This document shows positions 36,048 through 47,809 of a stretch of 64,000 bases of DNA, one piece after another. The stretch's first letter is position 1, and each line of letters begins with the position of its first letter. This stretch comes from Sisyra terminalis. Its lineage: Eukaryota; Arthropoda; Insecta; Neuroptera; Sisyridae. Below the pieces are notes generated by a model. It saw nothing but the letters and a program-made list of their open reading frames with translations. It searched no databases and was not told where the DNA came from. The stretch spans positions 51,783,080 to 51,847,079 of the forward strand of contig OY292276.1 of NCBI GenBank assembly GCA_958496175.1. The letters run 5' to 3'. The translations under genes and the position numbers were made by a program.

Positions 36048-38132
36048 TATACAGCCTTTATTAGCATTTTTGGAGATCCAAAATAATTTTGAAAAGAAAT
36101 TCGCAGGAGTTTTTGATGTATAGGTTGTAAAAATGTTTGAATAATTCACTATTTTCTTTTAATTTTTCCTAAAACTTTATACTTTTCAGTTATACGAAAA
36201 TAAGGTAGACATAAATCTTACATGTGTTACATAAAACTAGAAAATAACGTTAGAAATTTGTGAATTTATTACAAGTTTTGTTAGGTACACAATGCGAATG
36301 AATAATGTTATTTTTATTCGACAAAACTCTTTCGACTTTAAATAAAATATTATCTATTCCCTTTATTGGTTTAAACGTGAATTTCCATCGTCAATAAATT
36401 GTCTAAAATAGTATGTAAGTAATACGTGCAACGGTGAACAAAACGCGAACGTTGCAATAATAAAAAAGACATTTTCATACACACATGGACATTATATTTA
36501 AATCTTGAATCAGTATTATAGGATAGTTAAATTTTACGAGCGTGTTTATAGGTGCATGACAATAATGTTATATGCACATTGACATGCATCGAGGACAATC
36601 GCAAAGCCATTGGAAATGTGAAAATATTCCGTCAGGGGCTAGCGGGTTAAAAGTCATAATAATGCAAAGTTGTGTGACATTTATTACGAAATAACGAGCA
36701 ACGATATTCAAATGCATTATCATAGGAAAAGCTCATATATTGAGACATTTTTAACCATATTTCTTGTCTACTGAGCTTTAGTCGTTTCCGATAGCCACAT
36801 GCGTTCTAGTTGACGATTCCATTTTCCATTCTTTCTTCATTAAAAAAATATTTTTGTCGACTTTTTATCTCTCCATTTTAAATTATTAAAAGTAATTGCA
36901 ATTTTAATGAAAATAATCACTTCATTTCCCGAGTTATACAAATGTTTAATTAATGTTAATTAGGAGATTTTATTTACATTGTAATTTAATGTTAATTTAA
37001 AATTTAACTTCGTTTTTGCTTTGTCACGAAATAGATTTATACTCTTTATAAAATAGCCGTAAGCTTTCCAGTATTTACATAAACAAGTCTTGAAAACAGT
37101 TAGGTATGTTCAACTCATTGTCGGTTAAAATGTTCAAGGAAAGTTATGAATATTTTATATTTCTAGTTAATTTCTTTGTTTTAAAAGTTTGTTCAAAAAA
37201 AGAAAGATCAAAAGAAGTAAAAATAATTAACGTTAACGAAGCCAAGAAAATTTGTTAAATGTTTTTTTATTTCGAGAAAATGTTTTTGAACTTTTACGTG
37301 ATCACCAAAAAATAATTGTTCTTCATATAATAAAATAATTTCTGATCAATTTGGAGAAAAGAAAAAACGCATTCCGTAAACCTTGAGAATCAACCGCTTA
37401 ATTTGGTTCTTGACAAAGAATATTTTCGGAATAGGATTCAAAAACTTAAATAGTTTCTAAGGTTCAAAGAAATTTCCAAGCTCCTATTCGTAAAGCTTGA
37501 AACCCCATTTTAATTTCAACTAAGTATATTGGTAAAAAACCCTAAAATCAACTGAGTACCTCCAACACCATTTATATGAGGTGCTCCGGAAAGTAATTTC
37601 GTTTTTTTTTAATATACAATTAAAACACGAAATTTGGTACAACTTTGGATTTCAACATAAGGTACTCCGAAAAATTCTATCCCAAAAATAACTGTGGAAA
37701 AGTATACCGAAAAGTAGCTATCATTATTATTAATGACTACTTGCCAGCATGAGGCTAATTTTTATGTCCCAGTTTCAGAAAATGTTTGCCTCTTTTGATG
37801 TGAAAAATTGAACCAGTGAGAACGTTTAGTATCATCTTTGATTGTGTATTTTTGGTCCTTAAACAAATTTTGTAAGGACAAAACAAGTGATAGTCGGAAG
37901 GTAAGGAACCTGGAGACTATTGTAAAAGGGACAGAATTTTCCAGCCTAATTCTCTACTTTTTAGACGAGACCCTAAAGCTGCTTGTAGTTTGGAATTATC
38001 ATGGTACAATATTCTTTCTATGGAACATCGTTGGCTTTCTTAAACTGTTGTTTTTATACTATTTTGTAGCTGAAAATACTTTTCCGAGTGCAGCTTTTCG
38101 TTAAGCTTTTAAAGCTTATACTTTTTTGGTCG
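36048..38132. other. Non-coding, with one possible mariner-type end
   Basis: No gene is supportable; the frame at 37838-38104 shows no domain. About 36370-36790 is less AT-biased and unique. At 37578 'gaggtgctccggaaagtaat' followed by 'ttcg' resembles a mariner-type terminal repeat and a similar 'gtactgaaaagtaatttcg' lies at 11040, but no second end is found. Confidence 0.35.
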
Positions 38133-38140
38133 TCGAATAA

Positions 38141-39052
38141 TAGGATGGTCCTTAATAGGGGTGCTTTGGAATTTATTTGTTCCCAGAAGCTCAAATGCTT
38201 TCAAATTGATAAAAAAAATCCCTGAAAATTTGAGCTCTTAATATTAACTTTAAGATAGTCCGCTTTCCAACTTAAGTTTCTTATGGAAATAACGTTATAA
38301 ATATTTATTTGCTCTTTAGAATTCCAAAACTCAGAGACAAATAAATCCAAAAGAACTTATCGCGTCATGTTTATTGTAAATTTAACGTTCTACAAAAAAG
38401 AACTCTTATGATTTTTCGCTAAAACTATTGGCTTAAAAGTTATTAGAGCTCAGAGTTTACTTTTTATATAATTATTAATATTATCTACTTTAATTATAGC
38501 TACTTATTTTTACGAAATATATCAAATTTCTTATGCAAAATTTGTATTTATGATAAAAAGAAGCAAATACAATATTATTCTTGTGATTTTTCACGACGTA
38601 GCTGTCGTAGTTCATCCTTCATTTTTTTTACTTATTGATTATCATTAGATTTAATATTAGCTATGTAACCAACTTTGCCATCTTTCCGTTGCTCAGTTTA
38701 AAAATACATAATATTTTAATTGACCATTAGTGCTGCAATTATAAGCCAATAACTCTTAAGCCAATAGATTTAACCAAAAATTATAGGAGCTCTTTTTTGT
38801 AGAGTATAAAATTTATAATAAACATGACGTGATTAGTTTTTTTCGATTTATTTATCGTAGAGTTATGGAATTCTAAAGAACAAATTAAATTTTTCCTACG
38901 TTATTTCTATAAGAAACTTAAGTTGGAAAGCGGACTATCTAAAAGTTAATATTAAGAGCTCAAATTTTCCGGGATTTTTTTTTATCAATTTGGAAGCATT
39001 TTAGCCCTGGGAGCAAAGAAATTCAAAAACACCCCTATTAAGGACCACCCTA
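38141..39052. mobile_element. hAT-like foldback element with 8-bp target duplication
   Basis: The terminal repeats start TAGGATGGTCCTTAATAGGG on the left and end with the complement of TAGGGTGGTCCTTAATAGGG on the right; the arms continue for more than 300 bp. The flanks are TCGAATAA (38133-38140) and TCGAATAT (39053-39060), a 7/8 match, consistent with an 8-bp target duplication. The start TAGGG fits the YARNG ends of hAT transposons. No transposase frame is visible. Related elements lie at 47810 and 60063, sharing 'gagctcttaatatta' or 'ctctacaaaa' motifs. Confidence 0.75.
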
Positions 39053-39082
39053 TCGAATATTCTATCATATACACAAAGTTTT

Positions 39083-39255
39083 CTTATTCAATAGGACAAA
39101 GTTTGGGCTACTTTGTTGGTAAATCTGAGAGCTTCTATTAATCGACTGCTAGTTGTCGCTGTACAAAATTACATTTGGCCAAGGCTTATTTTGTACAACA
39201 ACTAGTGGTCTAAAGATTTTCCAATAGAAAAGCCCAAGCTTTGTCCATATAATAA
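39083..39255. mobile_element. Small foldback MITE
   Basis: 'caataggacaaagtttgggc' (from about 39090) is matched in inverse by 'gcccaagctttgtcc' (39227-39241), and 'tgttggtaaatct' by 'agattttccaata'. The two arms enclose about 70 bp. No coding content. Confidence 0.55.
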
Positions 39256-40719
39256 AAAAAAACATAAGAGTTTTCGGTACTTAGTTATACCGAAGTTCTG
39301 TTTCCCTAATTTCATATTCGTGTAATTATAAAAAAAGAAAACAAAAATATAACTCTAATGTATTGAAATGTATAAATAAAAATTGATTTTTTGAATAAAT
39401 AAACAAGAAATTTCATCATTGAAACTTATCAAAAAATTCAAAACATAAAAATGTTTGTGAAGAAAAAGATTCGAGTGTTGTATTTTTCAGGAAACGGGAA
39501 CGTTCTTTCCATAAGAAATGTCTCTGATTTAAAAGTAAAATTGCGATACATTTGTTGATAAAAGCTCACATATATGTTTTTTAAAAATATTTTTTAAAAC
39601 TTTTTTTCTTCTTTATATTTTTTACTGTCAGATTCAGTTTTATTGTAAACGTCTGAATTTAAAAGAATTGTTAAAGTTATGGCATCGGTAACACATATAT
39701 ATAGTTGGAAAATATTTTTTTTTCGCTACATGAAGAATAACAATTCAAACTGATTTGGCTGCATGGTGGCGGAAAGATAGGCCGTATGTATATGTGTGTT
39801 TACAAAAATATTTTTTTACATTTAAATATATTCAGCTACAGATATCCAACGATAAAACATAATGTATGCTCGAAGAAAAAAAATGTGTATCTATAATATA
39901 TACAATTTTGGTTTTGTGTATCAAGTTTAGAAAACCAGGAAGACACTGCGGGCGGTTTTGCCGGATGTAAACAGTGAAGGGAGAGCAAAAAATGTATTTT
40001 TCCGGTTTAAATCTGCATGATTTCATGCTCGACTGATGTTAGCTATGAAGTCTGTACCTATTATATGGAGGAAAATATTTTCGCTATGATCTCATGTCAA
40101 CAACAGCTTATCATATAATTCTATTTTAGTCCATTTTATTGACAAAGTATTCTCCTTTCTACTTTCTTTACTTTCATACCGCTCACGTTCTCATTTCGTA
40201 TTAAAAAAATACTTGAAAGGAATATTTAAGTAAGAGCAGAAAATTTTTGACTTCTCTGTAAGCCTAATTTCTTAAATAAATGTGTTTTAAATCCTTTGAT
40301 CTTCGGTAAGCTCATTTCGCTAAAAGCTCTCCTGCAAATATTAAAATTCCATCAGCCTAATTCCCCTTTGGTTGTTTTCCTGGAAACGATTGGTTAATTA
40401 AATGATCAGTTTCACTGAACCTATTGAATACCTACATTCAAAGATTTCTGATGAACGTAATTCGAGAAAGCTCCGATCATTGATATGATTTCATATTACT
40501 AAAAGGATTTTAAGAAACAGTGATTCACAGAACCTTTAATGTATCTTATGTTTAACTCCATATTATTACCAACAAAGAAATTTAAATGTATTCAAAATAA
40601 ACTTTTATAACGCATATTTTTTTTATAAACCTATTTAGACCGAAATATTTTTTTGAGGATTTTTATTGTTTCGTGGTTGATTTGATGAAATTATAGCAGT
40701 ACAGCAACCGAAAAATACA
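39256..40719. other. AT-rich, nothing recognised
   Basis: No gene or repeat terminus can be supported; the frame at 39832-40026 has no recognisable domain. Confidence 0.4.
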
Positions 40720-41396
40720 TTGAAGCCATTTTTTTAATTAATTGATAAAATTGGGTTCAAAACATGGTTTTCACCAAAAAAATCCGTCAAGGAAAGTCGC
40801 TACCCTCCCCAATTGACTTTCCCAAAAAAAAAAAAAAAATCATTTCTTCATTATAACTTTTGAGCCGTGCTAAATATATAAAAAATAATTATTATTGAAA
40901 TGAAAGTTGAGGATATTTCCTACAAAAAAGATTCTTTACCAATTATCCATAAAGGCCATAGTTTGGTCGGAAATTAATGTCGAAAGCACTAGTGTTATTT
41001 TGCACGTGATCAGATTGCGCATGAACTTTCCGCGCATAACTATGATTGCGAAAATTATGATTTCTTGACAATTTTGTAGTTTTTGCTAAAAATCCAAATG
41101 AATCTTCGAAAGTGATAACTTTTACTATAATTTCATCCATTTCATAACTTTTTATTTATTTTAAAACTAAAAAATAATTGAGAATTGCATTTTTTTAATA
41201 AATTTCCCATTCTTCAATAGCTACGCCTGCAGGAAAAATTGCGTATTTTAATATCATCAACCAACATGGAAAACTTTATTTTAGGCTTTATACTACGATG
41301 CACTTTACGTAAAACAAAAGAAATTACAATAAAAAACAGAAATTAACAAGCAAGATTAAGAGTTTTAATACTTCCGCTGCTTTTTTGACCCCCAAA

Positions 41397-41725
41397 TTAA
41401 CACCTTTTATTTAAACAAATTGAAAATGGATTTTTATTCTTAAAAATGCAGGAAGTCGTATCACAGCCGGATATAGGATGTAAATTTAAACACTTTCTTT
41501 ACAAAACGGTATATGATCCCAACTTTTGGTGTAAAAATTTTCGTGTTTTTTTACCCTTTTCCAATTTCAGGAAATAAATTTCTTTTCTAACGGGTACCAA
41601 AATCGGCAAAACTACCAATACATCAATATTATCACATACGATCACGGGAGTCTTCTATGTTTCATTGATTGCATTCTTAATGCACTTACTACATGTGTGC
41701 CATTGATATCATTGATTTGTGCATA
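41397..41725 (-). pseudogene. XPG/FEN-like nuclease fragment of TIR transposon
   Basis: Minus-strand translation gives TPVIVCDNIDVLVVLPIL, then EIYFLKLEKGK, QKLGSYTVL, one stop, and HPISGCDTTSCIFKNKN to the TAA at 41397-41399. It keeps 'SGCDTTS' where copy A has an insertion, and 'YFLK' in frame with the acidic motif, so this copy is the clearer one for identifying the family. The acidic run is DNID instead of EDID. One stop and the missing N-terminal part make it a pseudogene. Confidence 0.55.
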
Positions 41726-42639
41726 TTTAAAATGAACAAATAACCACCATATTATTAGTTTTTTAAAATGTTATGTAGTACATTTCCATTGTTTTCTTAA
41801 TATTTTTAATGTTTAAAATGTTACAAAAAGTTTGTACTTATTTAAAATAAATTAAAATGATAATTTTTAATTTCTTGCCCTCGAGATTACTATGAATTAT
41901 GAAATTTTTAATATATTTCCACTGAAAAGTTAAAAAAGAGAACTAATTTATTTATCATTGGCGATTTTTTACCGAGGAAATTCAATTTTCATGGCTCCAA
42001 CTAATAAATTACTGGATTTATTAGATCTCATAATGCTTTATGGTTAAAAATTCCACGTCTTAGAAAGTATATGTCATCCTGTAATTAAATTTTATTAGTA
42101 AGTTACCATTTCATAAAGTTTCTGATATCTTCATAATTAACAGTTTAGTTTAGTGTTATATTATTATGAATTTATATAGGAGCCAAATGATTTATTCATT
42201 TGTGAACTATACTTCCTTAATTAGGAAAGTTCCATAAATTAATAGATTTTTAGAAGTTTTTCGCTTCAAATATTAACGAACTTAACTCATAATTATGAGG
42301 ATATCAAAAATAATATTTGAAATGAAAAATTACTAAAATTTAGTAACTTTTGGATCTTTCCTAATTAAAGAAATATAGCTTACAAATTAATAAATCATTT
42401 GAGTCCTGATGTTTTCTAAAATGCCAATAATTTTCAGAAATATCAACAATAACGTAATACGATTTTCGAAAATGTATTTTTTTAATGTTTTCAATCGTCA
42501 TTTTTATGTTAACTATGGCACATACAGGAATATATTTATCATTGACGATTTTTTGCAGAGAAAATTCAATTTTAATGGCCCCAATTTAAAATTACTAGAT
42601 GTTTTTTAAATTTCAAAATGCTAAATGATTCAAAAATTC

Positions 42640-42863
42640 GGCTCATGTATACTTTAGCACACCCACAATCTGACAATGTCGCATTTTCGACTATTTTGTT
42701 AATTTAATTCGCGATTAAATCGGTCCATAATGAAAATTTAACCACAAAAGAGAGAATTATACCATAATAGAATTGAAATAACAAAAATATCGCGAATTAA
42801 ATTAAAAACAAAGTCGAAAATGCAACGTTGTCGATTGTGGGTGTGCTAAAGTACACTTGAGCC
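42640..42863. mobile_element. MITE with perfect 8-bp target duplication
   Basis: The ends are GGCTCATGTATACTTTAGCA and, inverted, the complement of GGCTCAAGTGTACTTTAGCA; the repeats extend about 70 bp, including 'cacccacaatc' and 'ttaatttaattcgcgat'. The flanking 8-mers AAAAATTC at 42632-42639 and 42864-42871 are identical. Copy A of the host transposon (7046-7090) shows the site without the insertion. 224 bp, non-coding. Confidence 0.8.
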
Positions 42864-43389
42864 AAAAATTCAATTTTTAAGAAAGTATATTTCATCATTT
42901 AATTAGTTTTTGATATAAGTTAATATTAGACAAAGTTCTTGATATATTAATAATTAACAATTATGTTCTTCAATATTTGATACGAAAAATTACTAAAAGC
43001 TTAGTAACTTTTGGAACTTTCCTCAATAAGAAAATATAGTCCACAAATAAATAAATGATTTGATTCCTGATTGTTGCTAAATATCAACATTAACGTAATA
43101 CGATTTTTGAAAATGTAAATTTTTCTGTTTTCAACCGTTTTTTTCACGTTAACTATGACACTTAAGGAAATTATTAAAAAAGCTTTTTTATAGAAAATAT
43201 TCTCAGGTTTCATTTTGATAATAACTATTTCTTTTGTATTTAGCACGGTTCAAGAGCTATAATGAAGAAGTATTTTTTTTTTTGGAAGTCAATTTTGAGA
43301 AGAACGCCGGGGCCTCCCGGTGACGGATTTTTTTGGTTGAAATCATGTTTAGGATCTAATATATCTATTAACATAAAAATTGGCATCTA

Positions 43390-44021
43390 CAGTCCCTGCC
43401 CATATTTATAGACGCGCTATAGGTTTTGTATAAGCCCTGAAGTAAAGCTATTTTATTTTGAGTCCATATTTGTGATTGGATTTAACTTTAATGTACAAAT
43501 TTTATTTATTACGCTTATTACCAACTAGCGTGACCAAAAATCATATTTACTAAAAAATAAATTTCCACCATGAAATTAATTATCTTCTTAATTATGGTGA
43601 GCTGAATAGTTTAATATTTAATTGAAAGCCCGTTTACTGATATTTAAGTTCCATTCTGTGCAGTATGCTGTCTATGTAGGACAATATCGTCTGCTGTATT
43701 TGTGGATAATGATATCAAACGTGAATATTTTTTCTAAGGGCTATTTTTCTGTTAAAAAAAACCTTTAAAAAAACCTCTTAAGCTACTTTTTTCTTCAGCA
43801 ACTTCCCCATATTTTCAATGGGTTTCAAATCAAGGCTATTATCTTAAAGTTGGGTAATAGCGATAATAAACAAGGTTTTACCCTTATCTCGAAAATATAT
43901 GTCTTAAAAATTAATACAACTTTTTATAATGTAAATAGTAAACAATATTAAATTTAATTTAGTAGGGTATGTACATTTTGCATAAAATCTTAAGTTTGTC
44001 TAATAATATAGCCAGGGACTG
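43390..44021 (-). mobile_element. Tc1/mariner element remnant, deleted
   Basis: The inverted ends are CAGTCCCTGCCCATATTTAT (43390) and, from the other side, CAGTCCCTGGCTATATTATT. A TA precedes the left end; at the right it is CA. The minus strand keeps a piece of transposase (43778-43846) with DLKPIENMGKLLKKKVA, the third catalytic motif of Tc1-type DDE transposases (usually DLNPIENLW). At about 630 bp it is under half the usual length. It sits directly beside copy B of the TIR transposon. Confidence 0.65.
43778..43846 (-). pseudogene. Tc1-type transposase C-terminal fragment
   Basis: The frame reads SLDLKPIENMGKLLKKKVA and then stop. The glutamate of PIEN would be the last catalytic residue of the DDE triad. 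The W that normally follows is replaced by G. Upstream the frame is interrupted and the other two catalytic aspartates are not found. Confidence 0.6.
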
Positions 44022-45256
44022 CATACTTTTTGGGGAATTCACTAATAAATTTCACTTCCAAGACTGTACTATAGCGTTTTTATATAATTGAAATCCAAAT
44101 CTGTAAAATTTTATTTGATCAATCACCCTACGGTTGTATTTCTGAAAATGATCGGTAAATTAAATGATCAATTTAGCCGACCCATTTGGGCATATACATA
44201 TAGCTACGATACCTATCTCAGGTGAATTGAAATTAAAAAAGACGAAATTGAATATTGGTTGCCGGGGAAAATTGGAAAAGTAATTCAAAAATAAATGGAA
44301 GACAAAGTTTCCGGGAAATCCGATTTGTTTTTGTGAATTGTGCGTGGTGGTATATATATTTCAGCAAGTTTTATTCCGGAGATAGATTGCCACAGGGTTA
44401 GACGCGGGCCCCAAAACGTGGGGTGTGGGTTGGTGGTGAATTGTCAGTGTTAAGGGTGGTATCTGAATGGATGAATAACAGCAAAGAAGAATAGAATTCG
44501 AACGACGACATATAGATATACTTAGACGCGTATTCCACCTTCTTCCATATCATGTGCGGGGGTTCAAACCTCTGAACCGGGAACAAGATGGGATTGGATT
44601 GGATGTCTGTCAGCACCGTGACGTAACAAATGTTCCTTCTCGCCACGCCAACTTTTTATCTCAGCTGTAAAATATTAAAACCGTCTTCTTGTAACAACTA
44701 GACTTTGAGATTTATTATTGGTCGGAGGGATGTGAGGATGTATTCCCGTGTAAGACTGCGTATGTATGCTTTCGTCTCTTCGTCTTCGGCATCCTTCTCG
44801 CCTGTTACATTTTCTTATTCGTCATTGTCGTTGCCAAGTACAATATGCGAATTGGCAGAATATTTTGTGGGAAAATTTTCATCTCGCCGTATAAATAATA
44901 TGCTTGTAGTTGCCGTAAAGCTTCCACACATTTTCTCCTATTTTTTTTTTCATTCGGTTTGTGCAAGTCTGATAAATTACTTTTGTTTGCCATAGATTGA
45001 TGTGAAATTGTAAACTGTTTTATAATTTGGTTTTTTCCTCGCATATTTCAACAGGCAACCGTATAAAGAAATCGATTTCGTCTTTCAATATAGCTATTAT
45101 AAATTGAGTAAAAAAAAAGCTTTATCAATCCCAATTTCAAAAAGCTAAGCATCTACATGGATATAATCCATGATTATGGTTATCAACTAAAGCCCTTAAA
45201 ATATATATAAACAGTACTTCCTTAAATATCATTACACAATCTTTTGTATTAACATA
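44022..45256. other. Non-coding, with a GC-richer island
   Basis: About 44260-44830 is the least AT-biased stretch nearby, with 'gcgggccccaaaacgtgggg' near 44404. Frames at 44398-44646 (minus) and 44705-44995 (plus) overlap it but have low-complexity composition and no domain. It may be unique host sequence with regulatory content. Confidence 0.3.
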
Positions 45257-45892
45257 CAGAGATGTGAAAACTATTAGGCTCAAAAGAATATTTTTACTTT
45301 CTTCCAGCAATGTGTCACCCAGACTGTAAAACATCCAACATCAGTTATGATTTGGAGCTGCATGTCAGCAAAGGGTACCCGTAGGATTGTGGAAGGTACT
45401 ATGAGTCAAGACCAATATATACAAGTTTTGGAAACGAGGTTATTGCCTCAAACTAAAGAGTGGTTTCCAGAAGAAAATTGTATCTTTATGCAGGATGGAG
45501 CTCCTTGCCATAAAGCCAAAAAAGTTATGGATTTCCACAAAAATTCAAACATTAATGTGCCTTCTTGGTCAGGAAATAGTCCTGATGCTAATCGCATAGA
45601 AATTTTTTGGGCCATTGTGAAGAAAAAACTAAAAAAATTAAACTATTACAACACGGGTGGATCTGATTACCGAACTCATTAAGAGTTGGCATCATAATAA
45701 AATAAAAATGAAAAAAAAAATAGTACAGAGCATGCCAGAATGGGAAAAATAAATTATAAACAATAAAGGGTACCACACAAATTATTAGATGAGTGAAATT
45801 ATTGTAATTTTTAAATTTATGACACTTAAAAACAAAAATGTGTTTTTTTTTTCTCTTGAGTTGTCTTGAGTCTAATAATTTTCACACCTCTG
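45257..45892 (+). mobile_element. Tc1-like transposon, internally deleted
   Basis: Terminal repeats CAGAGATGTGAAAACTATTA (45257) and, inverted, CAGAGGTGTGAAAATTATTA (ending 45892) are flanked by TA on both sides (45255-45256 and 45893-45894), the Tc1/mariner target. The 636-bp copy keeps the C-terminal half of the transposase right up to the 3' end but has lost the DNA-binding domain and the first catalytic aspartate. It lies directly next to the Jockey-like relic that begins at 45895. Confidence 0.85.
45311..45787 (+). pseudogene. Tc1-type DD34E transposase, C-terminal part
   Basis: The frame runs from about QTVKHPTSVMIWSCMSAKG through IFMQDGAPCHKAK to SPDANRIEIFWAIVKKKL. The aspartate in QDGAPCH and the glutamate in RIEIFW are 34 residues apart, the DD34E spacing of Tc1 transposases. 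After KKLKK a frameshift near 45645 moves the end to another frame, where LITELIKSWHH and, after one stop, NNKGYHTNY complete the usual Tc1 tail (45787). The N-terminal helix-turn-helix domains and the first Asp are deleted. PxxNPIENLW has become PDANRIEIFW. It cannot be active. Confidence 0.85.
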
Positions 45893-45894
45893 TA

Positions 45895-46890
45895 AATAAT
45901 TCTACGGCTAAGCAGTGGTTTAGAGGAATCAACACCATTTTTTCTATCCTTGAAAACAAGAAGGTGTGCTTTAGGGTCTTTCTGGATGTTACCCAAGCGT
46001 TTGATCGCATGTGGCAACCTGATCTCTTATATAAGCTTAAGGCACTTCTACTTTCCCAAAATTTCTTACCCTACAATCCTATTAATCAAATCGCAGCTTT
46101 AGTGTGAGATGTGGACTAATTACTCTACCTCGTTTCATATTCTTGCCGAAGTACTGTATATTACAGGGGAGTATTATTGGTTCTCTTCTTTATATCATCT
46201 ACACGACCGATATTTCAATTCACCTAAATACCTGTATTTTTATTTGAGCTGATTATACAGCAATCCTTTCCACTGATTCTGATCCTATAAAAGCGATCAA
46301 CCTCGGGATGGTGCCAGAAATGGAAAATAAAAATTAATAATGAAAAAGTGGGATGACACCATTTACACTAAGACAACTGGCATATCCTACAATTTAGTTT
46401 GACAACGATATTATCCCAACTGTTTCTAAAGTTCGTTATCTAGATAATCACTTAGCCTGGAACCCACATATTAAATTCAAAAGACAAGTACTGAACCAAC
46501 GATACAGATTATTACGTAAACTACAAGAATCTAAATCTTCAATAAACATAAAATTAAACTGATGATTTACAAAACTCTACTACGATCTATCTGGGCATAT
46601 GAAGCAGAATTGTGGGGCTCTACAAATCCATCCAACATCTAAAATTTCTAATTCTTATCCAAAGTTCTTCGTCGAATAATCAATACTTCTTATTATGTTA
46701 ACAACCGAATTTCACACAATGACCTCAACTTTCCCTTTGTCACTACCGTAGTCCAAGAACGTTTCCAAAATTTCCACTCCAATTTAGTCGATCATTCTAA
46801 CCCTAATGTTCAAATTATTTCCTCTGAAACCCGTCCAGATAACATTCCACGTAGGGTAAGGGACGTAGGCCTCGCGACCTCCAAATAAAT
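45895..46890 (+). pseudogene. Jockey-like LINE reverse transcriptase relic
   Basis: Frames in order give VCFRVFLDVTQAFDRMW (the AFD motif of the fingers/palm), LQGSIIGSLLYIIYTTDI (PQG box), a damaged catalytic box as stop-ADYT instead of FADDT, then YLDNHLAWNPHIK, LMIYKTLLRSIWAYEAELWG (thumb region) and a C-terminal stretch ending DNIPRRVRDVGLATSK near 46888. This order is typical of Jockey-clade ORF2. Several frameshifts and stops are present, and the endonuclease and the start of the RT are missing. No poly-A tail is obvious at 46890. Confidence 0.75.
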
Positions 46891-47293
46891 TCTATAAATA
46901 TTATCTTACATATCATAAAATTATCCTAACAAATATTATCGTTTGGTGCATTGTTACGAACCCGAAACTGTGCTGGTTCGCAAATCATCCCTTATTTAAC
47001 AACGTTATATGCACTTGAAATTGGAGTTATTTCTGGCACTTTAACGGGCGATTGCATTCCTTAAACGTGGTTTGTTTTCGGAAAAATTGGTCCAGGAAAT
47101 TCTAGACACCCAAATATTGCGAAAAATTAAAGCTATTTTTTTTTTATTTATGTATTAAATTTATGAGTTTGCAAAAAAAAAACTCTAGAAACGCATGCGG
47201 CTCACGAAGTACAAATTGACTATCGTTAGTATGGAATCGATTCTTGATAATTTGGTAGTTCTTAATTTATATCTGTTTTCGTTATAAATTGTT
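46891..47293. other. Non-coding, nothing recognised
   Basis: May include the 3' end of the LINE relic, but no tail or terminal repeat is visible. Confidence 0.35.
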
Positions 47294-47449
47294 ATTTACC
47301 ATCATTATACAACTACTTTAAGGTAGTTAACGACTCTAGGGTTAGTAAAATCCGCATTCCAGAAATATCGAAAATTTGCTCGAATCGAAGATCAAACCCA
47401 ACACTTACCAGTTTTGAAGTGGTCATTTAGACCACTCGGCCACCAGTAA
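47294..47449 (-). mobile_element. tRNA-derived SINE
   Basis: On the minus strand the copy starts CTGGTGGCCGAGTGGTC, has box B TGGGTTTGATCTTCG (one C-to-T change in GGTTCGA), the body 'accctagagtcgtt', and the tail reading 'gttgtataatgatggtaaat'. The tail differs more from the family than the head. Confidence 0.75.
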
Positions 47450-47809
47450 GCTAGTAGTCAATAAAACATATTTAAAATTTAAAAAAAAATACCTTTTAAA
47501 AACGATGTTTTCAGGGGATCTAATATGTAGGACTTAGATGGGGTAGATAAAGCATTGAAAAATTTATTTAATTACCATATAGATTTTGATTATAAAGTTT
47601 ATCGTTTCTTGTTTAAAAAACTGAAAACTATTTTGGCTCAATTTTTTCTATTGGCGTTCGAGGAATTGTATTTACCTATTTCGTCACAATAGTTAGTGTT
47701 TAAATCAAATAATTTTATATACCTAAACAGTTTTCCATGGTTGTCAACTCCTATAAAGGATTTAAATGATTCAAGAAACTGAAAATATTACAAATATTTG
47801 TATATTGAG

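Larger units (their letters stand above)
40720..43385 (-). mobile_element. TIR DNA transposon, copy B (degenerate)
   Basis: This is a second copy of the element at 4160-7605. The left end ('ttgataaaattgggttc', 'ccgtcaag', 'cttcattataacttttgag') and right end ('cacggttcaagagctataat', 'ggtgacggattttttt', 'ggatctaata') are inverted. The interior keeps the nuclease-like fragment (41397-41725, minus). A stretch of about 590 bp near the right end is duplicated in tandem (about 41950-42500 and 42535-43150), and the second part holds a MITE (42640-42863). Compared with copy A the middle part is shorter. Confidence 0.65.

Noticed and set aside
37560..37700. A complete mariner element
   Set aside because: Only one terminal-repeat-like sequence is seen, with no second end and no transposase.
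40448..40478. CTGATGAACG as a hammerhead core
   Set aside because: The following bases do not form a stem II, and there is no GAAAC followed by GTN.
44398..45044. Overlapping frames of 79-96 codons on both strands
   Set aside because: Low-complexity translations rich in Ser, Phe and Tyr with no recognised motif; they coincide with a GC-richer non-repetitive stretch.
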